This document shows, piece after piece, positions 35,873 to 43,401 of a DNA stretch of 43,401 nt; the first letter of the stretch is position 1, and each line of letters opens with the position of its first letter. This DNA comes from Lachnospiraceae bacterium. GTDB lineage: Bacteria; Bacillota; Clostridia; Lachnospirales; Lachnospiraceae. The stretch is taken from NCBI GenBank assembly GCA_017518185.1, contig JAFWWB010000075.1, forward strand, positions 1-43,401. Reading direction: 5' to 3'. The notes beneath the pieces are model-generated. The model had not been told where the DNA came from. It worked only from the letters and a program-made list of their open reading frames with translations, and did not search any database. The position numbers and the translations under genes were made by a program.

Positions 35873-37843
35873 TCATTTCAAATTACTGATGTACTGTACC
35901 AGCATCTTCAATACCTCCCCGTTCTCTCCGGGAAGCGTCATGTATTCATCCCCGTCGGTCATGCTCTTATAGAAAGCCTCGCCATCCGCGCTCAGCTTAT
36001 CCGAACCCCTGAGCTTCTCACCCAGGCAGTAGATAAAACGTGCCAGCATAAGATTTCCTCCGCCGTTACACTCCGTTCCCACCGCCTTCGATATCTCCGT
36101 GCTCGTGTCCTCCAGCGGCTCCTTGAAACGCACCTTTACGGTGGCGATCTCCTCTGTATCAGTCAGCACAGCTGTCTGGTATTTCAGGGGCTGCTCCTCC
36201 TTTGAGGCATCTCCCATGAAGAGCTCGTAAAGAGCCACGCCGTATCCTCCGCTTCCATAGGGTTCGGAGATGACCGCGTCATTGGTGAAGTCGGCATGCT
36301 TCAGCGCCCTGTTCTCGTAACCCAGAAGCCTGTACTTTGAAACATACTTAGGGTTGAACTCCACCTGTGCCTTAACATCCTTGGCCACTATGGAGGTAAG
36401 GCTGTCATAACGTCTGTTCAGGGATCTCTCAACGTCTTCAAGCCTGTTCACCACACAATAGGTACCGTTGCCGTGTTTGGAGAGCACCTCCAGCTTGTCG
36501 TCCTTATAATTATACAGCCCGGTACCTATCACCGAAAGGAAGAGATTGCTTTTCTTCTTTTCTTCTATCAGGTCCCTGAGACCGTCCTTCTTTGTAATGC
36601 CGAAATTCAGGTCTCCGTCGGTGATGAGTATCACCTGGTTGTTGCCGTCCTTTATGTAATTCTCCCCGCCTGTCTTATACGCGGTCTCGATACCTGCTGA
36701 GCCGTTGGTGCAGCCGGTGATCTCTATCCCCAGTATCCGGCCCATGATATCTTCCTTATCACCGTCTCCTGCGATCTTCATTCCCGCATACACGGTCTCA
36801 TCCTGACTGCTGTAGGTGATAAGGCTTAAGCAGTCTCCTGCCTTAAGTTTGCTTACGATAGTGGCCAGGGCAGGCTGTGTCACTGTTGCCTGGGAGCCCA
36901 TGCTTCCCGACACATCCAGGAGTATGACGATGTTCTGCTTCTCCCTTCTCTCGCTGGCAGCACCCACATGGACAAAGAGCATGTCCCTGCCGTCTCCCAG
37001 TTCCTTAAGCTCAGTGCTTATGCGGAACTTTTCATTTTCGGGCGCATCAACCTCATATGAAAAGTAGTTCAGCAGCTCCTCTATCCTTACCTGTGAAAGA
37101 TCCACTCTCCTGCCTTCCCTTATCTGGTTGAGCACCACGCCCGTTGATGCGGTGTTGGTAGTCATCCTGAAGGTGGATGTAGGTGCGGTCAGTACCGACT
37201 CTGCATCCTTCTCTTCGATATTCTCATAACTGTCTGTAGCAGTGAGTTCAGTAAGACCGGGCTCCGGTGTGACAGGCACAGGCGCAGGCATGCCGGGAGC
37301 TCCATTCATCATCATGCCCATCATAGCTCCTGCAGGCGCCGCCATAGTTCCGGCTCCCATTGCGGATGCAGAAAGGGCCATGGCATCACCCATCAGCTCC
37401 GGCGGTTCCTCACAGATATCCTCATCTATACATGCCTCCTCAACGGGAAGAGGACAGCCTGCATCCTCCACAATATGGGCACGGCCTCTCGCCTTCGATA
37501 CGGGAGCTCCCTTTCCTTTGAAGATGGCGCCCAGAAATCCCATCGGCCCTCCGCCTGCACCCGCTCCAAGCATCGGTCCGGGATCGGTGAACGTCCTGTT
37601 TTTAAAATAATAGTTGTGTATTATGGAACCGGGGTCTTCTCCCGGTGCCTCAAGGAAGAAAGCGTAAAGCGCGTCCATAATGTTCTGCTCCGGAAGACTG
37701 TCTACAAGAAACTTAAGATCCCCGTTGCCATAGGTCAGCATCGCCAGCAATTCGGATGCCTTCTCGCTGTAGCCCAGCGAAAGGTAGTATTCGAGCCTTT
37801 GGATCCTGGTCTTATCCGCTCTTACATACTGAGATATGTTCAT
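35873..37843 (-). CDS. Von Willebrand A-domain protein, YfbK-like, with a cytoplasmic N-terminus
   Basis: This 656-residue protein has a helical N-terminal region (about 1-85), a Gly/Ala/Met-rich low-complexity linker (about 90-195; GAMMGMMMNGAPGMPAPVP), the YfbK-type segment VRIEELLNYFSYEV (about 252-265), a vWA domain with an intact MIDAS motif DVSGSMGS (D310, S312, S314; later T and D in GCTNGSAG and LITDGDLNFG), and the C-terminal region usual in YfbK relatives. Most relatives are lipoproteins or secreted; this one has no signal peptide, so it may be cytoplasmic. RBS AAAGGAGG precedes the ATG, which overlaps the surE stop (ATGA). The role is unknown; vWA domains usually mediate metal-dependent protein binding. 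Confidence 0.87.
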   Translation of the reverse strand: MNISQYVRADKTRIQRLEYYLSLGYSEKASELLAMLTYGNGDLKFLVDSLPEQNIMDALYAFFLEAPGEDPGSIIHNYYFKNRTFTDPGPMLGAGAGGGPMGFLGAIFKGKGAPVSKARGRAHIVEDAGCPLPVEEACIDEDICEEPPELMGDAMALSASAMGAGTMAAPAGAMMGMMMNGAPGMPAPVPVTPEPGLTELTATDSYENIEEKDAESVLTAPTSTFRMTTNTASTGVVLNQIREGRRVDLSQVRIEELLNYFSYEVDAPENEKFRISTELKELGDGRDMLFVHVGAASERREKQNIVILLDVSGSMGSQATVTQPALATIVSKLKAGDCLSLITYSSQDETVYAGMKIAGDGDKEDIMGRILGIEITGCTNGSAGIETAYKTGGENYIKDGNNQVILITDGDLNFGITKKDGLRDLIEEKKKSNLFLSVIGTGLYNYKDDKLEVLSKHGNGTYCVVNRLEDVERSLNRRYDSLTSIVAKDVKAQVEFNPKYVSKYRLLGYENRALKHADFTNDAVISEPYGSGGYGVALYELFMGDASKEEQPLKYQTAVLTDTEEIATVKVRFKEPLEDTSTEISKAVGTECNGGGNLMLARFIYCLGEKLRGSDKLSADGEAFYKSMTDGDEYMTLPGENGEVLKMLVQYISNLK

Positions 37844-38589
37844 TGCCCCCCTCCTTTACCAAAAATTCCCTTTATCATATTGGTAACACGTCCAATGGAA
37901 ATGTAATCGTTCTCGAGGGCTTCGATATCCGTGCCCTTCGGTATGCCGTTTTCGATGGGTATGCCCTTTACCGTGAGCAGTACGCCCTCCTCAGCCGGCT
38001 CCGTGCTGTAATTATCCTGATAATACTGCACTGCCGCGGGCTTCCTGTCCCAGAGTATGCCCCTGCATTCCTCCACGGGACAGCCCGGTATGTTCACGTT
38101 CCATATGCCGGTTAAGTCCGGCTCCTTTTTCAGCAGCTCTTCTATTATCTCCGGCAGCTTAGCTATAGCCAGATCATTTGATATGTATGCCGCATTGGAA
38201 AAGGCGAAGGAAGGTATGCCGTTCAGTATCCCCTCCATGGCCGCACCCACGGTACCGGAGTATATTATATCAAAACCGCTGTTATATCCCCAGTTCATGC
38301 CCGAGAAGATAACATCGGGTTTCGCGTCCTTCATAAGATATGCCAGTGCCACCTTAACACAGTCAGCCGGCGTGCCTCCCACGGAATATGCCTTTGCCAC
38401 CTCCAGGGGAAATGAGACCTCCTTAACCGGTATCTTCGTCCGCAGGGTGATGCGGTGGCTCATGGCGCTGCATTCCTCCGCAGGGGCCACTACCCATATC
38501 TCATTATCGCCAAGCTTCATTGCCGCTTCCGTAAGGATCCGTAATCCCGGCGCATTTATTCCGTCGTCATTCGTGATAAGTATCCGCAT
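37840..38589 (-). CDS. surE: 5'/3'-nucleotidase SurE
   Basis: SurE is a metal-dependent phosphatase acting on nucleoside monophosphates, with a role in stationary phase or stress. The 249-residue protein starts MRILITNDDGINAPG (metal-binding D8, D9), continues VVAPAEECSAMSHRIT with the conserved Ser, then GGTPADCVKVAL and FSGMNWGYNSGFDIIYSGTVGAAMEG, all typical. RBS GGAGAG lies before the ATG. It is the first gene of an operon with the vWA gene; the promoter is at 38623-38651. Confidence 0.96.
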   Translation of the reverse strand: MRILITNDDGINAPGLRILTEAAMKLGDNEIWVVAPAEECSAMSHRITLRTKIPVKEVSFPLEVAKAYSVGGTPADCVKVALAYLMKDAKPDVIFSGMNWGYNSGFDIIYSGTVGAAMEGILNGIPSFAFSNAAYISNDLAIAKLPEIIEELLKKEPDLTGIWNVNIPGCPVEECRGILWDRKPAAVQYYQDNYSTEPAEEGVLLTVKGIPIENGIPKGTDIEALENDYISIGRVTNMIKGIFGKGGGQ

Positions 38590-38622
38590 ATCTCTCTCCG
38601 TTCATTCCTGCATACGAACAAC

Positions 38623-38651
38623 ATTATACTAAATTCTCCCGTCAAAAACAA
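38623..38651 (-). promoter_or_regulatory. Promoter of the surE-vWA operon
   Basis: A perfect -10 TATAAT (38623-38628) lies 17 bp after a weak -35 TTGTTT (38646-38651) on the minus strand. The leader to the surE ATG is about 27 nt. Confidence 0.75.
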
Positions 38652-38681
38652 ATAAAATTCCTCACAGGGACTTATCAAAAA

Positions 38682-38711
38682 TTGTTTAATACTTCTCTTT
38701 TTTGTGATAAA
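38682..38711 (+). promoter_or_regulatory. Promoter of the M3 peptidase gene
   Basis: -35 TTGTTT (38682-38687) and an extended -10 TGTGATAAA (hexamer GATAAA, 38706-38711) with an 18-bp spacer. It is divergent from the surE promoter in a 156-bp AT-rich gap. Confidence 0.5.
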
Positions 38712-38745
38712 CTGTTTTTTACCAACACGAAAGCGAGGACACAGC

Positions 38746-40419
38746 ATGAAATTTAACGAAATGCCTTATGAACGCATAGATACGGAAAGCATGAAGCAGA
38801 GCCTCTCCGAACTGACGGAACGTCTCAAGGCCGCAAAGAGCGGCGAGGAGCAGTTCGCCATACACCAGGAGACCTATAAGCTCGTGGATCATATCATTAC
38901 CGAGATGACCCTGGCTGAGATAAGGCATACCATAGATACTACCGATCCCTTCTATGAAGCCGAGAACGACCACTACGATGAATTCCGCGCAGAGTTCACT
39001 GAGGCTTCCAACCGCTATCAGAAGGTGCTCTTCGAATCCCCCTTCCGTCCCTATCTGGAAGAAAAGATAGGGCCCGTTGCCTTTAAGAACATCGAGATCT
39101 CCCTAAAGGCCATGGATGAAAAGATCATTCCCCTGGTTCAGGAAGAGAACGCACTGCAGAGCCGCTATGACAAGCTCATAGCTACAGCCGAGATCCCCTT
39201 CGAGGGTGAGGTCTACAATATCAGCCTGCTGCGTCCCCACCTGACACATAAAGACAGGGATCACAGAAAGCGTGCCTGGAAAGCTCTGAGCGATTATTTC
39301 CTCAGCGTTACGGCTGAGATAGACGAGATCTACGACAAGATGGTCAAGAACCGTACCGCCCAGGCTAAGGCCATGGGCTATAAGGATTATGTGGAGCTCG
39401 GCTACTACCGCATGAACCGCAACTGCTATGACCGCGACATGGTGGAACGCTTCCGTGAGCATGTAAAGAAAGAGTTTGTTCCCATGGTGACACGCCTGCA
39501 GGAGAAGCGCCGCAGCCGCATAGGCGTAGATAAACTTTACTGCTATGATAACGATGTGTTCTTCCCCGAAGGAAATCCCGCTCCCTCCGGCACCCCCGAA
39601 GAGATACTGGCAGCGGGACAGGCCATGTATCACGAGCTTTCCCCTGAGACCGGCGAGTTCTTTGATTTCATGCAGGAGCACGAGCTCTTTGACGTACTGG
39701 GCCGCAAGACCAAGCAGGCCGGCGGCTACATGACCTATCTGCCGGATTACCGCTCTCCCTTCATCTTTGCCAACTTCAACGGCACTTCCGGGGATGTGGA
39801 TGTCATCACCCATGAATGCGGACACGCTTTTCAGGGCTATCTTACCAGGAACGACGAGATACGCGAGCACAATGAACTCACCATGGAGACCGCCGAGATC
39901 CATTCCATGTCCATGGAGTATTTCACCTATGGCTGGATGGAGAAATTCTTCGGAGAACGTAAGGAAGATTACCTTACCATGCATCTTGAGGATTCCATCA
40001 CCTTCCTGCCCTACGGCTGCATGGTGGATGAATTCCAGCATATAGTTTACGAGAAGCCTGAACTGACGCCTGCAGAGCGCAAGGCGGTATGGAAGGAACT
40101 GGAAGCACAGTACCGTCCCTGGCTGGATTACGCCGGTGATCCCTTCTTCGCTGAGGGCGGCTGGTGGCAGCGCCAGGGGCATATCTTCCACAGCCCCTTC
40201 TATTATATAGATTATGTCCTTGCAAGCAGTGTTGCGATGCAGTTCAAACTCATGATGGACAAGGACTATAAGGATGCCTGGGAGCGTTATCTCAAGCTCT
40301 GCCGCCTCTCCGTCAGCGACTTCTACGAGAATGAGCTCCACGCCGTTGGCCTGGACTCTCCCTTCGACGAGAAGTGCATCCCGGGTCTCGTCGCCGGCCT
40401 TGAAAAATACATATCGTAA
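38746..40419 (+). CDS. M3 family oligoendopeptidase (PepF-like)
   Basis: This is a 557-residue cytoplasmic zinc metallopeptidase cutting short peptides. The zinc motif is HECGH (H356, E357, H360) in VITHECGHAFQGYL, with the third ligand probably E384 in METAEIHSM. The YMTYLPDYRSPFIFANFNGT segment before it and GGWWQRQGHIFHSPFYYIDYVLA after it are typical of M3 enzymes of the oligoendopeptidase F group. I use the ATG at 38746 with GAGGA upstream; the frame continues to 38704, but that part overlaps the promoter. It is monocistronic and ends at a terminator (40440-40466). Confidence 0.92.
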   Translation: MKFNEMPYERIDTESMKQSLSELTERLKAAKSGEEQFAIHQETYKLVDHIITEMTLAEIRHTIDTTDPFYEAENDHYDEFRAEFTEASNRYQKVLFESPFRPYLEEKIGPVAFKNIEISLKAMDEKIIPLVQEENALQSRYDKLIATAEIPFEGEVYNISLLRPHLTHKDRDHRKRAWKALSDYFLSVTAEIDEIYDKMVKNRTAQAKAMGYKDYVELGYYRMNRNCYDRDMVERFREHVKKEFVPMVTRLQEKRRSRIGVDKLYCYDNDVFFPEGNPAPSGTPEEILAAGQAMYHELSPETGEFFDFMQEHELFDVLGRKTKQAGGYMTYLPDYRSPFIFANFNGTSGDVDVITHECGHAFQGYLTRNDEIREHNELTMETAEIHSMSMEYFTYGWMEKFFGERKEDYLTMHLEDSITFLPYGCMVDEFQHIVYEKPELTPAERKAVWKELEAQYRPWLDYAGDPFFAEGGWWQRQGHIFHSPFYYIDYVLASSVAMQFKLMMDKDYKDAWERYLKLCRLSVSDFYENELHAVGLDSPFDEKCIPGLVAGLEKYIS

Positions 40420-40439
40420 ACTGATCAAAAAAATACGAA

Positions 40440-40466
40440 ACGGGGCTGTGATGCACACAGCCCCGT
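40440..40466. terminator. Bidirectional terminator between the M3 peptidase and aat
   Basis: An 11-bp perfect stem, ACGGGGCTGTG and CACAGCCCCGT, encloses a 5-nt loop. On the minus strand it is followed by TTTCGTATTTTTTT, and on the plus strand by CGCTTTAT. It lies between two convergent genes. Confidence 0.9.
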
Positions 40467-40470
40467 CGCT

Positions 40471-41112
40471 TTATCTGTCTATCATCTCCATGTACTCTTC
40501 ATAGGATATATACCCGCCGCCCATACTCTCAAGGAAATCCGTGTGGAACTGGCAGTCTATCATGTGAAAACCCTTCTCTTTCAGATCCTCTGCCAACAGT
40601 ACCAGCGCCAGCTTTGAGCCGTTTTCCCTGTCCGAATACATGCTTTCACCGAAGAAATTCTTTCCTATCACCACCCCATACAAGCCTCCTGCGATCTCAC
40701 CGTCAACAACGGCCTCCACCGCCATGGCATATCCCCTGCGATTCAATTCCCCATAGGCCTTTTCCATATCATCCGTGATCCAGGTCCCTTCTGCATTTTC
40801 TCTCTTCATCCTGCAGCGATGCATGGTATCCGCGAAATCCCTGTTCACGGACATCCGGACCTCGTGCTTTCTCATGTATTTCGCCAGGGAGTGTGATATA
40901 TGGATATTCTCCGGTCTTATGATAAAGCGCTCCTGAGGACACCACCACATGACCGGCTCTCCCTCGTTGTACCAGGGAAATATACCGTTTGAATATGCAA
41001 GCAGCAGCCGCTCCGTGCTGAGGTCTCCTCCGAAAGCAAGGAGTCCGTCCTCCTCTGCAAGCCGTGGATCGGGAAAAATAATCTTATCTTCAGGCAATCT
41101 GTAAACAGGCAT
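40471..41112 (-). CDS. aat: Leucyl/phenylalanyl-tRNA-protein transferase
   Basis: Aat adds Leu or Phe from charged tRNA to proteins with N-terminal Arg or Lys, marking them for ClpS/ClpAP-type degradation (N-end rule). The 213-residue protein has the family segments FPDPRLAEEDGLLAFGGDLS, AYSNGIFPWYNEGEPVMWWCPQER, GTWITDDM and the C-terminal DCQFHTDFLESMGG. I choose the ATG at 41112 with GGAGG 4 nt upstream; an in-frame TTG at 41139 would lie in the etf terminator stem. No promoter is seen, so it may depend on read-through from etfA. Confidence 0.94.
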   Translation of the reverse strand: MPVYRLPEDKIIFPDPRLAEEDGLLAFGGDLSTERLLLAYSNGIFPWYNEGEPVMWWCPQERFIIRPENIHISHSLAKYMRKHEVRMSVNRDFADTMHRCRMKRENAEGTWITDDMEKAYGELNRRGYAMAVEAVVDGEIAGGLYGVVIGKNFFGESMYSDRENGSKLALVLLAEDLKEKGFHMIDCQFHTDFLESMGGGYISYEEYMEMIDR

Positions 41113-41131
41113 GGATCCTCCATAAGCAAAG

Positions 41132-41158
41132 AAGGGCAACCCGCAGCGGATCGCCCTT
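41132..41158 (-). terminator. Hairpin after etfA, probable terminator or attenuator before aat
   Basis: On the minus strand AAGGGC (41153-41158) pairs with GCCCTT (41132-41137), and the inner GATCCG with CGGGTT (two G-T pairs) around a 3-nt loop, 12 pairs in all. The following sequence is only moderately T-rich (CTTTGCTTATGG), so termination may be partial, leaving transcription for aat. Confidence 0.6.
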
Positions 41159-41181
41159 CATCATCAGTGTTTCTTCCTTTC

Positions 41182-42240
41182 TCAGCCTGCTGCCTTCTTA
41201 GCCTTCTCAGCCTTGATAGCCGCGGTAAGCTGGGGAACGATCTTGTTGAGGTCGCCGACAACACCGTAATCAGCCACATCAAAGATAGGAGCATCCTCAT
41301 CCTTGTTGATGGCAACGATCACGTCGCTCTCTTCCATACCTGCAACGTGCTGGATGGCACCGGATATACCGATAGCGAAGTACAGGTTGGGACGGACGGT
41401 CTTGCCGGTCTGGCCTACCTGCAGATCCTTGGGCTTCCAGCCTGCGTCAACAACTGCACGTGAGCAGGAAACGGTACCGCCAAGAGCCTCTGCCAGCTCC
41501 TCAAGGATCTTGAAGTTCTCGGGAGAACCTACGCCACGGCCGCCGGAAACAAGGATCTTTGCATCCATGATGTCCACGGTATCGGAAACAGCCTTGACCA
41601 CTTCCTTGATGGTGACATAACGGTCATTGGGTGTGAAGCCGGGATTGTACTCGATGATCTCAGCCTGACGGCCTGCAACGGGATCCAGCTTCTGCATAAC
41701 GCCGGGACGGACGGTAGCCATCTGGGGACGGTTGTCCGGGCAGGCGATGGTAGCTATGGTATTGCCGCCGAATGCGGGACGGGTCATGAGCAGCTGATTG
41801 TGCTTCTGCTTGTCTTCCTGTCCGGGAATGGGATTCAGCGGGAAATCACCTATATCCAGCTGGGTGCAGTCTGCGGTAAGACCGGTAGCCACACGTGCGG
41901 ATACGGTAGGGCCAAGGTCACGGCCGATGGCGGTAGCGCCTACCAGCATGATCTCGGGCTTGTACTCATTGATAACGGAAGCCAGCGCGTGTGCATAAGG
42001 CTCGGTGCGGTAATCCTTAAGCTCGGGATCATCCACAACGATGACTCTGTCTGCACCGTACTCGGCAAGACGGCCTGCCAGATCCTTTACGCCGGAACCG
42101 ATGAGCACTGCAGTAACCTGAGTCTCAAGGGGCTTTGCAAGATCCGTAGCCTTTCCCAGCAGTTCAAATGCTATGGGGCTTATCTCATTGTCCACCTGCT
42201 GTGCGAAGACATATACGCCCTTGTAATCTTCTAATGCCAT
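41182..42240 (-). CDS. etfA: Electron transfer flavoprotein, alpha subunit
   Basis: EtfA carries the FAD-binding domain of the flavoprotein that works with butyryl-CoA dehydrogenase. The 352-residue protein shows the C-terminal FAD signature (RPNLYFAIGISGAIQHVAGM, then VIVAINKDEDAPIFDVADYGVVGDL) and the SGGRGVGSPENF turn. The N-terminal domain is of the EtfA adenine-nucleotide type. RBS GGAGGAG precedes the ATG. It follows etfB with an 18-nt gap. In clostridia this EtfAB with Bcd can bifurcate electrons from NADH to crotonyl-CoA and ferredoxin; that is family knowledge, not tested here. Confidence 0.97.
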   Translation of the reverse strand: MALEDYKGVYVFAQQVDNEISPIAFELLGKATDLAKPLETQVTAVLIGSGVKDLAGRLAEYGADRVIVVDDPELKDYRTEPYAHALASVINEYKPEIMLVGATAIGRDLGPTVSARVATGLTADCTQLDIGDFPLNPIPGQEDKQKHNQLLMTRPAFGGNTIATIACPDNRPQMATVRPGVMQKLDPVAGRQAEIIEYNPGFTPNDRYVTIKEVVKAVSDTVDIMDAKILVSGGRGVGSPENFKILEELAEALGGTVSCSRAVVDAGWKPKDLQVGQTGKTVRPNLYFAIGISGAIQHVAGMEESDVIVAINKDEDAPIFDVADYGVVGDLNKIVPQLTAAIKAEKAKKAAG

Positions 42241-42258
42241 TTTGATTCTCCTCCCTAA

Positions 42259-43050
42259 TTAGATGATGTGCTTTGCATCCAGCTTCTCAACGATGTAAGC
42301 TACAGACTCTTCCGGTGAATCAAATGCCTTCTTCTCACCGGCGCCCTTACGTACCTTATCGGAAGCCTTTGCGATCTTGGTAGGAGAACCTGCCAGACCT
42401 ATGTTTGCGTCATCCACATCCTTGAGGTCATCTCTGCCCCAGGTGGTGATCTCTGCCTTTACGGCATCAAAGATTCCGCCTACGCTCATGTAACGGGGCT
42501 CATTGAGCTCTGCAAGAGCGGTGATGAGGCAGGGCATCTTTGCTTCGATCACATGATAACGGTCGTCATACTGACGCTGTACGGTAACCTTCTTTGCAGC
42601 CTCGTCAACCTTTATATCCATAGCGTAGGAGATAACGGGAAGTCCGAGATGCTCTGCTATCTGGGGACCAACCTGTGCGGTATCACCGTCGATAGCCTGA
42701 CGGCCGGTGATGATCAGGTCATACTCCAGATTTCTGATGGCGCCTGCGATGGTGGAAGAGGTAGCCCAGGTATCTGCGCCGCCCAGTCTTCTGTCGGTGA
42801 TAAGGACTGCCTTATCAGCGCCCATAGCCATTGCCTCCTGAAGCACATCCGTTGCCTTGGGAAGACCCATGGTGAGAACGGTCACTTCTGCGCCGTACTG
42901 ATCCTTAAGACGAAGAGCTGCCTCCAGGCCTGCCTTGTCATCAGGGTTCATTATGGTGAGCATTGCTGCTCTGTTCAGTGTTCCGTCGGGGTTGAACTCA
43001 ACGCCGCCCTTTGTATCGGGAACCTGCTTTATACATACTATGATCTTCAC
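42259..43050 (-). CDS. etfB: Electron transfer flavoprotein, beta subunit
   Basis: This 263-residue EtfB begins MKIIVCIKQVPDTKGGVEF and has the signature GRQAIDGDTAQVGPQIAEHLG near residues 116-136, which binds the nucleotide or second flavin in bifurcating forms. It lies 15 nt after the acyl-CoA dehydrogenase stop and 18 nt before etfA, the standard clostridial bcd-etfB-etfA order. Confidence 0.97.
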   Translation of the reverse strand: MKIIVCIKQVPDTKGGVEFNPDGTLNRAAMLTIMNPDDKAGLEAALRLKDQYGAEVTVLTMGLPKATDVLQEAMAMGADKAVLITDRRLGGADTWATSSTIAGAIRNLEYDLIITGRQAIDGDTAQVGPQIAEHLGLPVISYAMDIKVDEAAKKVTVQRQYDDRYHVIEAKMPCLITALAELNEPRYMSVGGIFDAVKAEITTWGRDDLKDVDDANIGLAGSPTKIAKASDKVRKGAGEKKAFDSPEESVAYIVEKLDAKHII

Positions 43051-43065
43051 TTTAAGCTTCCCTCC

Positions 43066-43401
43066 TTACTTCAGTATATTCGCAGAGATGACCATACGCT
43101 GCACCTCGGAGGTACCCTCGTAGATCTCTGTGATCTTTGCATCTCTCATCATACGCTCAACATCATATTCACGTATGTATCCGTAACCGCCGTGAAGCTG
43201 TACAGCCTTGGTGGTGACTTCCATTGCGACCTCGGCTGCACAGAGCTTAGCCATTGCCGCTTCTACGGAATAGGATATCTTGTCGTTCTTCTGATACTCG
43301 GCCTTCTTCATGGCAGCCTGGTAGACCGGCAGCTTTGCAGCCTGGACCTTGGTGGCCATGTTTGCCAGCTCGAACTGTGTATTCTGGAATCCGGAAATGG
43401 A
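43066..43401 (-). CDS. bcd: Acyl-CoA (probably butyryl-CoA) dehydrogenase, C-terminal 111 residues, cut by window edge
   Basis: The frame is open from the right edge (SISGFQNTQFELANMATK...) to a stop at 43066. It contains the C-terminal helical domain of acyl-CoA dehydrogenases: QLHGGYGYIREYDVERMMRDA followed by the catalytic-Glu segment ITEIYEGTSEVQRMVI. In butyryl-CoA dehydrogenases the Glu of IYEGT is the base that removes the alpha proton. The context with etfB and etfA directly downstream supports butyryl-CoA dehydrogenase. The N-terminal two thirds lie outside the window. Confidence 0.93.
   Translation of the reverse strand, partial: SISGFQNTQFELANMATKVQAAKLPVYQAAMKKAEYQKNDKISYSVEAAMAKLCAAEVAMEVTTKAVQLHGGYGYIREYDVERMMRDAKITEIYEGTSEVQRMVISANILK

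Noticed and set aside
39103-40458. A 451-codon open frame on the minus strand
   Set aside because: It is antisense to the M3 peptidase, whose HExxH motif fixes the true frame, and it spans the terminator at 40440.

Overview
This window looks like chromosomal DNA of a butyrate-forming Clostridia bacterium, most likely family Lachnospiraceae. The main reasons are: ptb-buk (phosphate butyryltransferase and butyrate kinase); the end of a bcd-etfB-etfA set; clostridial families such as DUF4358, DUF975 and DUF4190 proteins; a LacI-sensor/GGDEF fusion; and Gram-positive-style lipoproteins with strong AGGAGG ribosome binding sites. Base composition is even across the window. I see no transposase, integrase, phage module or CRISPR array. 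Almost everything is on the minus strand; the plus strand carries only three small genes (12.7-14.5 kb), one tRNA (27.8 kb) and a peptidase (38.7-40.4 kb).

Layout, left to right. 1-613: the 5' end of a 16S rRNA gene preceded by two tRNA-Ser genes, all apparently driven by one strong promoter at 585-613. 649-7053: a nine-gene overlapping operon (ycxB-like, tsaE, tsaB, rimI, rnz, an unknown anchored protein, tsaD, ispD, a membrane acyltransferase), with t6A tRNA modification as its core. 7056-11448: an FMN riboswitch followed by a ribU-type riboflavin transporter gene and, with overlapping reading frames, a three-gene MacAB-type ABC exporter. 11445-14505: a GH25 lysozyme, then a divergent plus-strand group (DUF4190 membrane protein, HExxH metalloprotease, DUF975 membrane protein). 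14542-20404: ptb-buk-secA-prfB, packed head to tail behind a strong promoter.

20401-27696: the most distinctive region, a six-gene unit transcribed leftwards. It encodes a soluble LacI-type sugar sensor fused to a diguanylate cyclase, a GH113 glycosidase, a lipid-anchored SGNH hydrolase, a DUF4358 lipoprotein, an MBOAT O-acyltransferase and its DHHW partner. I read it as a candidate sugar/c-di-GMP-linked system for acylating a surface or secreted polysaccharide. A divergent tRNA-Val follows at 27.8 kb. 27889-35719: a 1821-residue secreted multi-repeat protein with a structured 5' leader, a GH16 glucanase lipoprotein and two small membrane proteins. 35720-38651: a REP-like palindromic element, a von Willebrand A-domain protein with an unusual N-terminus, and surE. 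38682-43401: an M3 oligopeptidase on the plus strand, aat, and etfA-etfB-bcd, the last cut by the window edge.

Together the genes describe core translation, secretion and energy metabolism (butyrate synthesis) interleaved with cell-surface carbohydrate functions. Promoters, terminators and start codons below were read by eye. Family names come from recognised motifs; no database search was run.
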